DNA of 6,075 nucleotides from Planctomycetota bacterium. GTDB lineage: Bacteria; Planctomycetota; Planctomycetia; Planctomycetales; Planctomycetaceae. The DNA lies in assembly GCA_026692825.1 (NCBI GenBank), contig JAPLOC010001033.1:1-6075 (forward strand). The letters are read 5' to 3'. The notes under the pieces are model-generated. The model saw nothing but the letters and a program-made list of their open reading frames with translations. It made no database searches and was not told the origin of the DNA. Made by a program: the position numbers and the translations under genes. Below, in pieces: positions 1 through 5,796 of this stretch (its first letter is position 1; each line of letters starts with the position of its first letter).

Positions 1-1
1 G

Positions 2-772
2 GCGGCGGAGTCGGCGGGGGCGATCCTCGACAGTTTTCCGGACGAAAGATTATGGTCGAGTCAGCGGAGTGACTGGATCCGCTACTGGGGTCGGCAGTGG
101 CCTCCGTTCCTGGATGAACTAAAACGGCAACGGCCGAACGACACGTTGTTGCGAACTGGCTTGGCCCGTTCGCTGGCGCAGCGGGGTGAATGGGACAAAT
201 CGGCCGACGCGTTTCTCGACGTGATCGAACGCTGCCCCATTTCCGAAGAGTGGTTTGAATGCGTGGTGGTGTTGACCGTCGCGGGCCGAACTGCCGACCG
301 GGACCGGATTCTGCGGATACTGGCGGGCCAAACGAAGAACATCGACCCGCAGCAGGACGGGTTCTTTTTGGCGAGGACATTCAGTTCGGTGCCCAACGAC
401 GCCGTCAACAGGAACAAAGTCGTCGAGTGGGGTAAGGCGGGAGTGGGAAATCCCCCGCTTCCCTGGACGCTGCACACTTTAGGGATGGCGTATTTGCGTA
501 GTGGTGACCTCGGCGAGGCACGTGCGGCCTTGGAGGGTTCACTCGCGATGGGCTGGAGTCCCTGGGGAAATTCGATCAACCAGTTCGGATTGGCGCTGAT
601 TTCGCAACTGGAGGGAGATCACGAAACCGCGCTGGACCTGATTACTCGTGCGGACGCCGCCTGGACCCAGGTCGGTCGCGACGAATTGTTGTCGGGCAAC
701 ATCGCGCCGACGGAGTGGATGGAATTTCAGGCATTGAAGATCGAAACGGGGCGGATGACCAAGGCCCCCTGA
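2..772 (+). CDS. C-terminal part of a TPR protein, probably the tail of a WD40 or Ser/Thr-kinase protein (5' end outside window)
   Basis: The frame is open from the left edge to the TGA at 770-772, giving 256 residues without a start, so this is a fragment. A TTG at 146 could serve as a start, but the residues before it (WIRYWGRQWPPFLDEL) are protein-like and belong to the same chain. Two tetratricopeptide-like blocks are visible: about residues 47-80 (TLLRTGLARSLAQRGEWDKS, then an AFLDVIERCP helix) and about residues 155-225 (WTLHTLGMAYLRSGDLGEAR, followed by a GDHETALDLI helix). From family knowledge, this arrangement (WFE..VVL, FFLARTFS, then WTLHTLG) recurs at the C-terminus of planctomycete proteins that carry WD40 repeats, often with an N-terminal protein kinase. 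Neither of those domains is in the window, so the kinase/WD40 assignment is inference. TPRs mediate protein-protein contacts; the partner is unknown. A terminator-like hairpin begins 17 bases after the stop. Confidence 0.8.
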   Translation, partial: AAESAGAILDSFPDERLWSSQRSDWIRYWGRQWPPFLDELKRQRPNDTLLRTGLARSLAQRGEWDKSADAFLDVIERCPISEEWFECVVVLTVAGRTADRDRILRILAGQTKNIDPQQDGFFLARTFSSVPNDAVNRNKVVEWGKAGVGNPPLPWTLHTLGMAYLRSGDLGEARAALEGSLAMGWSPWGNSINQFGLALISQLEGDHETALDLITRADAAWTQVGRDELLSGNIAPTEWMEFQALKIETGRMTKAP

Positions 773-788
773 CACCGGCCCTGACGCC

Positions 789-808
789 CCCGCCGCGAAG
801 TCGGCGGG
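789..808 (+). terminator. GC-rich hairpin after the TPR gene, possible terminator without a T-tract
   Basis: Perfect 7-bp inverted repeat: CCCGCCG (789-795), loop CGAAGT, CGGCGGG (802-808). It begins 17 bases after the TPR gene's stop, where a terminator would be expected, but CAATGTGG follows rather than a run of T. It may be a weak or Rho-assisted terminator, or only a 3'-end stabilising stem. The inverted repeat is seen directly; the role is inferred. Confidence 0.35.
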
Positions 809-813
809 CAATG

Positions 814-822
814 TGGTATCAT
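814..822 (+). promoter_or_regulatory. candidate extended -10 promoter for the PGPGW gene
   Basis: TGGTATCAT fits the extended -10 pattern TGnTATAAT with one mismatch (TATCAT, 817-822). No recognisable -35 box lies about 17 bases upstream, which is tolerable for extended -10 promoters. Transcription would start near 829, giving a leader of about 66 bases that would contain the hairpin at 839-860. It lies just after the terminator-like stem, which would make the next gene an independent unit. Confidence 0.35.
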
Positions 823-838
823 GGAGCCACAACGCGGG

Positions 839-860
839 ACTCCCGGAATTCGCCGGGAGT
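839..860 (+). repeat. perfect 8-bp inverted repeat in the leader of the PGPGW gene
   Basis: ACTCCCGG (839-846) pairs perfectly with CCGGGAGT (853-860) around a 6-base loop AATTCG. A G-T wobble at 838/861 could extend it. It ends 34 bases before the next start codon and is followed by TGTCGCAG, not by a T-run, so it is not a classical intrinsic terminator. It could be a leader stem that affects mRNA stability or translation, or an operator. The pairing is certain; the role is not known. Confidence 0.4.
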
Positions 861-894
861 TGTCGCAGTCGGCCTTGGCCGTGCGTGGATCGCC

Positions 895-1206
895 ATGAAT
901 TCCGCAGATCAACCGTCGCCCCCCGAAACGCCGCAGCCAGCGCCAACGGTCTGGGTTCAATCCCTGTCGCGGGCGATCTGGCTGGCGGTGTGGCTGCGGA
1001 AACTGGTGGTTCTGATCCTGGGATGTTCCGTGGTTGCCGTCGGGGTGGTGATGATTGTCACCCCCGGCCCAGCGATTGTGGTGATACCGGCGGGGATCGC
1101 GATTCTGGCGACCGAGTTTTTCTGGGCGAAACGGCTGCTCGGTTGGGTGCGGGAGCGGATCTCGCGCCGCCTGAATTCAACCGCCAAAACGCCCGATCCC
1201 CCCTGA
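895..1206 (+). CDS. small two-helix membrane protein, PGPGW family
   Basis: This encodes 103 residues from ATG 895, the only plausible start because no GTG or TTG lies just upstream in this frame. A proline-rich, hydrophilic N-terminus (residues 1-20) is followed by an amphipathic stretch, then hydrophobic helix 1 (about 37-55), the turn TPGPA (56-60), helix 2 (about 61-76, including IPAGIAILATEFFWA), and a basic tail from about 79. The PGP turn followed by a GIAILATEF helix and a W-A-K/R-R-LL end is the signature of the PGPGW putative transmembrane family, here with A in place of the final G-W. Such proteins are presumed to be inner-membrane proteins; their biochemical role is not established. 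No strong ribosome site is seen; GGAT at 887-890 is at best weak. It appears to be transcribed independently of the TPR gene, with its own -10 box and leader hairpin. Confidence 0.85.
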   Translation: MNSADQPSPPETPQPAPTVWVQSLSRAIWLAVWLRKLVVLILGCSVVAVGVVMIVTPGPAIVVIPAGIAILATEFFWAKRLLGWVRERISRRLNSTAKTPDPP

Positions 1207-1251
1207 TTTTTCGTCGACTTCCGTACATGGTCTCCCCCTGCGGGCGATTTT

Positions 1252-1264
1252 CGCTAGAATAGCG
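1252..1264 (+). promoter_or_regulatory. candidate -10 box within a short palindrome upstream of lepA
   Basis: TAGAAT at 1255-1260 is a good -10-like hexamer, 73 bases before the lepA ATG. It sits inside a perfect inverted repeat, CGCTA (1252-1256), GAA, TAGCG (1260-1264), which could be a small operator or coincidence. I see no convincing -35 element about 17 bases upstream (the area is pyrimidine-rich). If active, it would start a leader of about 65 bases and could drive lepA and the closely spaced genes that follow. Confidence 0.4.
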
Positions 1265-2856
1265 AGTTCGGTTCGATTCAGTCTCCCCGCCGCCCGACAG
1301 GATGGCAGGCGGTTCTCTGTTGGTAGTTGTCGATGGACCCCCGCTTCATTCGGAATTTCTCGATCGTCGCTCATATCGACCACGGCAAAAGCACGTTGGC
1401 CGACCAGTTGCTGCTGCAAACCGGCACCATCACGCAGCGGGAATTTCGCGATCAGATCCTCGACGATCTCGACGTTGAACGCGAACGGGGGATCACCGTC
1501 AAGGCCCGGGCGGTCGCGATCAATTACGAGCAGGATGGACAGGTCTACGAACTGAACCTCGTCGATACGCCGGGGCATGTCGACTTCCATTACGAGGTCT
1601 CGCGCAGTCTGGCCGCCTGTGAAGGGGCGCTGCTGCTGGTCGACGCCTTCCAGGGTGTACAGGCTCAAACCGTCGCGAACGCCTACGCGGCGATCGAATC
1701 GGACCTCGTGATCATTCCCTGCATCAACAAAATTGACCTGCCCGTCGTCCGCACTGCGGAGGTGCTGGACGAAATGAATTCGGTTTTGGGGATTCGCCCG
1801 GAAGAGGTGCTGATGGTCAGCGGCAAGTCGGGAATTGGAATTTCCGACGTGTTCCGCGCCATCGTCGAACGGATTCCCGCCCCCAGCGGCGACTCCACCG
1901 CCCCGCTCAAGGCGATGATCTTCGACGGCAAGTACGACAACTACCGGGGCGTCGTCACCTACGTGAGGATGCGTGAGGGGCGCTTGCGCAAGGGGATGAA
2001 GATCGCCCTGATGCGCAAGGGAACGTCGCATGAAGTTCTGGAAGTCGGGCAGTTCCGCCCCAACATGGCCCCCTGCGATGAACTCGGCCCGGGTCAGGTC
2101 GGCTACTTCATCGCCGGCATCAAGGAGTTGGGCGGGGTCCACGTGGGCGACACCGTCACCGAGGCGAACCGCCCCGCGTCCGATCCTTTCCCCGGGTACA
2201 AGCAGCCGCAGCAGATGGTGTTCTGCGGGATGTACCCGATCGAAAAGACCGACTTCGAAAAACTGCGCGACGAACTCTCCAAAATGAGTCTCAACGACGC
2301 CAGCTTCACGTTCGTTCCCGAAACGAGCGACGCGTTGGGTTTCGGATTCCGCTGCGGCTTCCTGGGGATGCTGCATATGGAGATCATTCAGCAACGGCTG
2401 GAAAAAGAGGCGAACATCGACCTCATCCAGACCGCTCCCAACGTGACGTACGAACTGTTGATGATGGATGGCGAGATCCAGAAGATCGACAATCCGCAGG
2501 ACGTCCCCAACACCGGGGGAATCAAAGAATTCCGCGAACCGATCGTGAAGGTGAACTTCATCCTTCCGGTCGACGGGATCGGCCCGATTATGCAGTTGTG
2601 CGCCGATCGCCGCGGGATCTACAAGAGTACCGAGTATCTCGGGACAACCCGTGCGCAACTGGTTTATGAATTGCCTCTGGCCGAGGTGATTTACGACATG
2701 CACGACCGGCTGAAGAGTATCACGCGCGGGTACGGCACATTCGATTACGAGATTATCGGCTTCCGTCCCGCCGACCTGGTGAAGGTCGACATTCTGGTGA
2801 AAGGGGTGCGGGTGGACGCGCTGGCGTCGATCATGCACCGCGACAACGCGGAACGT

Positions 2857-2858
2857 GC
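2857..2858 (+). other. frame break in lepA: 16 bases missing compared with the family
   Basis: The frame is correct up to CGT (2854-2856, Arg508) and again from AAG at 2859 in the -1 frame, with only the two bases GC between. E. coli LepA has SQN-RGR-ELV-E-KMK after HRDN. Here there is AER, then K-RLK, so RGRxx plus the first base of the next codon (probably TGC for Cys) are gone. The size, 16 bases, is not that of a homopolymer error. It is either a small deletion in this strain or a collapse in assembly. Confidence 0.85.
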
Positions 2859-2864
2859 AAGCGG

Positions 2865-2900
2865 CTTAAAGAGGAAATCTCGAAACATCAGTTCGAGATT
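2865..2900 (+). other. shift-prone heptamer and perfect 9-bp hairpin just after the lepA frame break
   Basis: C-TTA-AAG (2865-2871, spaced as codons of the upstream frame) resembles a -1 slippery heptamer only at its A-site codon AAG; the P-site half does not fit the X-XXY rule well. Four bases later is a perfect stem: AATCTCGAA (2876-2884), loop ACATCAG, TTCGAGATT (2892-2900). A -1 slip here would restore the EF4 frame. The stem is seen directly; any recoding role is speculation, because the sequence also encodes conserved LepA residues. Confidence 0.3.
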
Positions 2901-3186
2901 CCCATCCAGGCCGCGATCGGCACCCGCATCATCGCCCGTGAAACGATCGCCGCCCTGCGGAAAAACGTCACCGCGAAGTGCTACGGGGGGGACATCACCC
3001 GGAAGCGAAAACTGTGGGCCAAGCAGCGCGAGGGCAAGAAACGCCTCAAGCAGTTTGGCGAGGTCGAAATTCCCCAGAAGGCGTTCCTGTCGGTGCTGGA
3101 CGTCAGTGACGACATGTGAGGAAATTCAACTCTTTCTCCGAAAGACTGCCTTTCCAGCCTGCGTAGCATCTTCTACCTTTGAGGGC

Positions 3187-3984
3187 ATGTCCACGCTTTT
3201 CTCCTCGCCGCAGCCCCAGATCATTCTGCTGGGCACTGGCACCAGCACCGGGGTTCCCATGCTGGGGTGCCATTGCCCGGTCTGTTTGTCGACCGACCTT
3301 CGCAATCATCGGACCCGCACCGGAGTGCTGGTTCAGGCCGGTCGAGGGAACTTTTTGATCGACGCCTCGCCAGAACTCCGGTTGCAGTTGCTCCGCGAGA
3401 AAATCGACCTGGTCGAAGCCTGTGTCTTCACCCATGAACACGCTGACCACACCTTCGGTCTCGATGATCTCCGATTGTTCGGCTACCACCTGAATCGGGC
3501 GATTCCGCTGTACTGTGAACCACGGGTCGAACAACGGATCCGCCAGGCGTTTGAGTACGCCTTCACCGAGCCATTCCCGAATACCCATGCCGGTGCGACC
3601 CCCCGGTTTGAAATTCACTCGATCAGCGAGCCCCCCTTTGAAGTACTTGGGACGGAAGTCATTCCGATCCGACTGTGGCACGGGAAGCTCCCCATATTCG
3701 GCTACCGCATTCGCAACCTGGCCTTCTGCACCGACGTCAGTCTCGTTCCGGATGAGAGTTGGCAACTCCTGGAAAATCTCGACACGCTGGTGATTGGTGC
3801 TTTACGCGACAAACCGCACCCGACCCACTTCAGCATCGGGCAGGCGCTCGAAGTTGTTGAACGAGTCCGGCCGAAACAAACCTACCTGACCCATTTGTCG
3901 CATCTGCTCGACTACCACGCGACCAACGCCCGATTGCCCGCAGGGGTAGAACTCGCTTACGATGGACTGAAGATTCCGTTGTGA
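3187..3984 (+). CDS. PhnP-like metallo-beta-lactamase-fold hydrolase
   Basis: This encodes 265 residues from ATG 3187. The signature metal-binding motif THEHADH is at 82-88 (H83, H85, D87, H88). Further ligands are H165 (LWHGK), D183 (CTDVS) and H236 (LTHLSH). CHCPVC (28-33) together with H239 matches the extra structural zinc site of E. coli PhnP, and H214 matches a PhnP active-site histidine. The C-terminal NARLPAGVELAYDGLKI also follows PhnP closely. PhnP is a phosphodiesterase acting on cyclic phosphoribosyl phosphate in phosphonate breakdown. No phn genes are nearby, so the substrate here is unknown and I give no symbol. The protein should be a cytosolic, metal-dependent phosphoesterase. 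The start is supported by the conserved ILLGTGTSTG strand; GAGGG lies too close (1 base) to be an ideal ribosome site. The gene begins 67 bases after the lepA stop, and its frame is continuous with the N-terminal lepA frame, an artefact of the lepA frame break. Confidence 0.9.
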   Translation: MSTLFSSPQPQIILLGTGTSTGVPMLGCHCPVCLSTDLRNHRTRTGVLVQAGRGNFLIDASPELRLQLLREKIDLVEACVFTHEHADHTFGLDDLRLFGYHLNRAIPLYCEPRVEQRIRQAFEYAFTEPFPNTHAGATPRFEIHSISEPPFEVLGTEVIPIRLWHGKLPIFGYRIRNLAFCTDVSLVPDESWQLLENLDTLVIGALRDKPHPTHFSIGQALEVVERVRPKQTYLTHLSHLLDYHATNARLPAGVELAYDGLKIPL

Positions 3985-4028
3985 GATTGCTGTCCCGTTC
4001 CACTCGCCGACCGGCGAATACCCTCCTC

Positions 4029-4436
4029 ATGCGCGACCACGACACGGCGATGCTGGCGTACGCCAAGCTCGCCGGCCTTTCCCAAAGCCGCGGTCAGTTG
4101 CCACCGCGCGACCGATTCCTGTTATTGGCGGGGGTCGAGGCGTTGCGGGCCGGTTATCCCCAGGTCGCCGAGCGGTGTCGGGAATTGATCCTGACCAACA
4201 ATCGGCACCACATGGTCGGAAAGTTTGAATCGTTCGCGCAGGCGGCGATCGATGCCGAATTTCTGCGGCTTCACGCCCAGATCGAACGGGGATGCCCGTT
4301 TGAAAAAGCCGAACATCTGCTCGCCGGCCTCGATCTGACACCCGACCCGCCGGTGCTGTCGGCCGATCTGCGACCGGGTGAATACGCCCTGCTACTGCTG
4401 GGGCGTTCAGAATCTCGCACCGAGCCGCTAAACTGA
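4029..4436 (+). CDS. small helical protein of unknown function
   Basis: I do not recognise a named family. From ATG 4029 it has 135 residues. A longer form of 151 residues would begin at GTG 3981, whose GTGA overlaps the stop of the hydrolase gene, a layout typical of translational coupling. I prefer 4029 because the extra 16 residues (MRLLSRSTRRPANTLL) are Arg/Ser-rich and unlike the rest; neither start has a clear ribosome site. The sequence reads as a bundle of helices: AMLAYAKLAGLSQSRGQ, then RDRFLLLAGVEALRAG, then QVAERCRELILTNN (TPR-like), then FAQAAIDAEFLRLHAQIERG and FEKAEHLLAGL. No signal peptide, membrane segment or catalytic motif is visible. A cytosolic role is likely, perhaps protein contacts. 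It sits between the hydrolase and purA and is probably co-transcribed with the former. Confidence 0.75.
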   Translation: MRDHDTAMLAYAKLAGLSQSRGQLPPRDRFLLLAGVEALRAGYPQVAERCRELILTNNRHHMVGKFESFAQAAIDAEFLRLHAQIERGCPFEKAEHLLAGLDLTPDPPVLSADLRPGEYALLLLGRSESRTEPLN

Positions 4437-4446
4437 TCCCGTCCTC

Positions 4447-4466
4447 CGGCCCGGAATTCCCGGCCG
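4447..4466 (+). repeat. imperfect palindrome upstream of purA
   Basis: CGGCC (4447-4451), C, GGAATTCC (4453-4460), C, GGCCG (4462-4466). The 20-base stretch is its own reverse complement except for one symmetric C/C mismatch pair. It lies 10 bases after the preceding stop and 30 bases before the purA ATG. It may be an operator, a leader hairpin or a weak terminator; no T-run follows. Its core, CCCGGAATTC followed by CCGG, resembles the inverted repeat at 839-860. Confidence 0.35.
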
Positions 4467-4496
4467 TACCATTTCGCCAGAGAAAACTCACTGACA

Positions 4497-5777
4497 ATGT
4501 CCGCCACCGCCGTCATCGGGCTCCAATGGGGAGACGAAGCCAAGGGAAAAATCGTCGACCTGCTGACCGATCAGCATGATGTGGTCGTTCGCTACCAGGG
4601 AGGGAACAACGCGGGGCATACCGTCGTGTTCGGCGGCAATACCTATAAATTGTCGCTGCTGCCCGTGGGCGTATTGAGGCCTGAGATCACGTCAGTGATC
4701 GCGACCGGCGTGGTGATCAACCCAGCGGCGCTGCTGGGTGAGATTGATCAACTGCGGGCCCGCAATGTGCCGCTGGGTGACAATCTGTTGATCAGCGACC
4801 GCGCCCACGTGATCTTCCCGTGGCATATGGCCGAGGAAGCCGCTTTTGAGGCAGCCCGCGGGGGGAACGCGATCGGCACGACCATGCGGGGCATCGGCAC
4901 CTGCTATCGCGACAAGGCGGGACGGACGCACGCGATTCGGGTGGGCGATCTCATGTATCCCGATCTGCTCCGCAGCCGCATCGCCGAGGTGATCGAACAG
5001 AAGACCCCGGTCCTGCGGGCGCTCAACCCGGCGACCCCGGCCCTGGATGTCGCGAAAATCACCGAAGATTACCTGGGTTACGCCGAACGGTTGCGACCCC
5101 ATGTCACCGACACCACCGCCTGGCTCCACAAGGCGCTCGCCCAGAACAAGCGACTGCTGTTCGAAGGAGCTCAAGGAAGCCTGCTGGACGTCGATCATGG
5201 AAGTTATCCGTTCGTGACGTCGTCGAGCAGCTCGGGCTGCGGGATCCATTCCGGCAGCGGTGTCCCCGAGCGGCAGATCAGCAAGATGATCGGCGTGGTG
5301 AAGGCCTACACCACGCGGGTCGGTGGAGGACCATTCCCAACCGAATTGCTCGACGCCACCGGTCAGCACATTCGGGACGTCGGTCGCGAGTACGGCACGG
5401 TGACGGGACGCCCCCGGCGGTGTGGCTGGTTCGATGGCGTCGCCACCGGTTATGGCGCGCGGATCAGCGGGATCGATTGTCTGTCGGTGATGCTGCTCGA
5501 CGTGCTGGCGCAGCTTGACGAGCTCAAGGTCTGCACGGCGTACGAAATCGACGGCGAACGGACGACCGATTTTCCCAGCCACATCCAGCAACTGGCGAAA
5601 GCGAAGCCGGTGTACCGCACACTTCCGGGCTGGAAACGGGACATTTCGGGAGTCCGCAAGCTCGCGGATCTTCCCAAAGAGACCCGTGCCTACCTCGACA
5701 CATTGTCGGAACTGATGCAGCTTCCCGTATGGCTGGTTTCGATTGGTCCCGATCGGGAACAGACGATTCTTTGCTGA
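4497..5777 (+). CDS. purA: adenylosuccinate synthetase
   Basis: PurA joins IMP and aspartate using GTP to form adenylosuccinate, the first committed step to AMP; it acts in the cytosol as a homodimer. The 426 residues match the family length (about 430). Key motifs are present: QWGDEAKGK (10-18, catalytic D13), NNAGHT (37-42, catalytic H41), GTTMRGIG (127-134) with R143 for IMP binding, FEGAQG (222-227), DVDHGSYPFVTSS, VKAYTTRVGGGPFPTE (to 283), and GRPRRCGWFD (from 304) for nucleotide contacts. The C-terminal LPGW and VSIGPDREQTI are conserved. Compared with the usual GDEGKGK and GTTGRGIGP, there is A at 15, M at 130 and T at 135; I believe A15 and M130 are common in planctomycete PurA, but this is from memory. 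ATG 4497 is the natural start, because the next residues lead directly into the first strand, AVIGLQWG. AGAGA at 4479-4483 is only a weak ribosome site. Confidence 0.97.
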   Translation: MSATAVIGLQWGDEAKGKIVDLLTDQHDVVVRYQGGNNAGHTVVFGGNTYKLSLLPVGVLRPEITSVIATGVVINPAALLGEIDQLRARNVPLGDNLLISDRAHVIFPWHMAEEAAFEAARGGNAIGTTMRGIGTCYRDKAGRTHAIRVGDLMYPDLLRSRIAEVIEQKTPVLRALNPATPALDVAKITEDYLGYAERLRPHVTDTTAWLHKALAQNKRLLFEGAQGSLLDVDHGSYPFVTSSSSSGCGIHSGSGVPERQISKMIGVVKAYTTRVGGGPFPTELLDATGQHIRDVGREYGTVTGRPRRCGWFDGVATGYGARISGIDCLSVMLLDVLAQLDELKVCTAYEIDGERTTDFPSHIQQLAKAKPVYRTLPGWKRDISGVRKLADLPKETRAYLDTLSELMQLPVWLVSIGPDREQTILC

Positions 5778-5796
5778 TCCGTGGGGATACCTTCCC

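Larger units (their letters stand above)
1333..3119 (+). pseudogene. lepA: lepA, elongation factor 4 (EF4/LepA), frameshifted near the 3' end
   Basis: EF4 is a ribosome-binding translational GTPase related to EF-G. The GTPase motifs are intact: G1 AHIDHGKST (13-21), G2 ERGITVKA (51-58), G3 DTPGH (78-82), G4 NKID (132-135) and G5 SGKSG (163-167). The EF-G-like domains follow (SLNDASF, LGFGFRCGFLGMLHMEI). The chain reads correctly through HRDNAER (502-508). Then the reading switches frame: from 2859 the other frame gives KRLKEEISKHQ, IQAAIG, RKNVTAKCYGGDI and REGKKRLKQFG, which is a normal LepA C-terminal domain, up to TGA 3117-3119. Compared with E. coli LepA, five codons plus one base are missing; restoring 16 bases gives 600 residues, the family's normal length. 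ATG 1333 is preferred over TTG 1327 because LepA proteins begin just before the IRNFSI segment. No clear ribosome site is visible. As sequenced the product would lack its RNA-binding C-terminal domain; a sequence error is a real possibility. Confidence 0.93.

Noticed and set aside
1287..1312. CCGCC/GGCGG pairing in the lepA leader as a riboswitch or attenuator
   Set aside because: Only 5 bp around a 13-base loop; expected by chance in GC-rich leaders.
1302..1478. Short frame from ATG 1302 (58 codons) overlapping the lepA start, a possible upstream or leader ORF
   Set aside because: It has no ribosome site, most of it overlaps the lepA GTPase P-loop coding region, and its sequence (RRSYRPRQ, HHHAA) looks like out-of-frame translation.
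1177..2838. Long open frame on the minus strand (553 codons) opposite lepA
   Set aside because: It is the antisense shadow of a conserved GTPase gene in GC-rich DNA; its His/Asp/Gln/Val-rich composition is typical of such shadows, with no recognisable domain.
3131..3145. Inverted repeat TCTTTC-TCC-GAAAGA after the lepA stop, as a terminator
   Set aside because: Only 6 bp, AT-rich, with a 3-base loop and no T-run; too weak, and the next gene begins 42 bases later.
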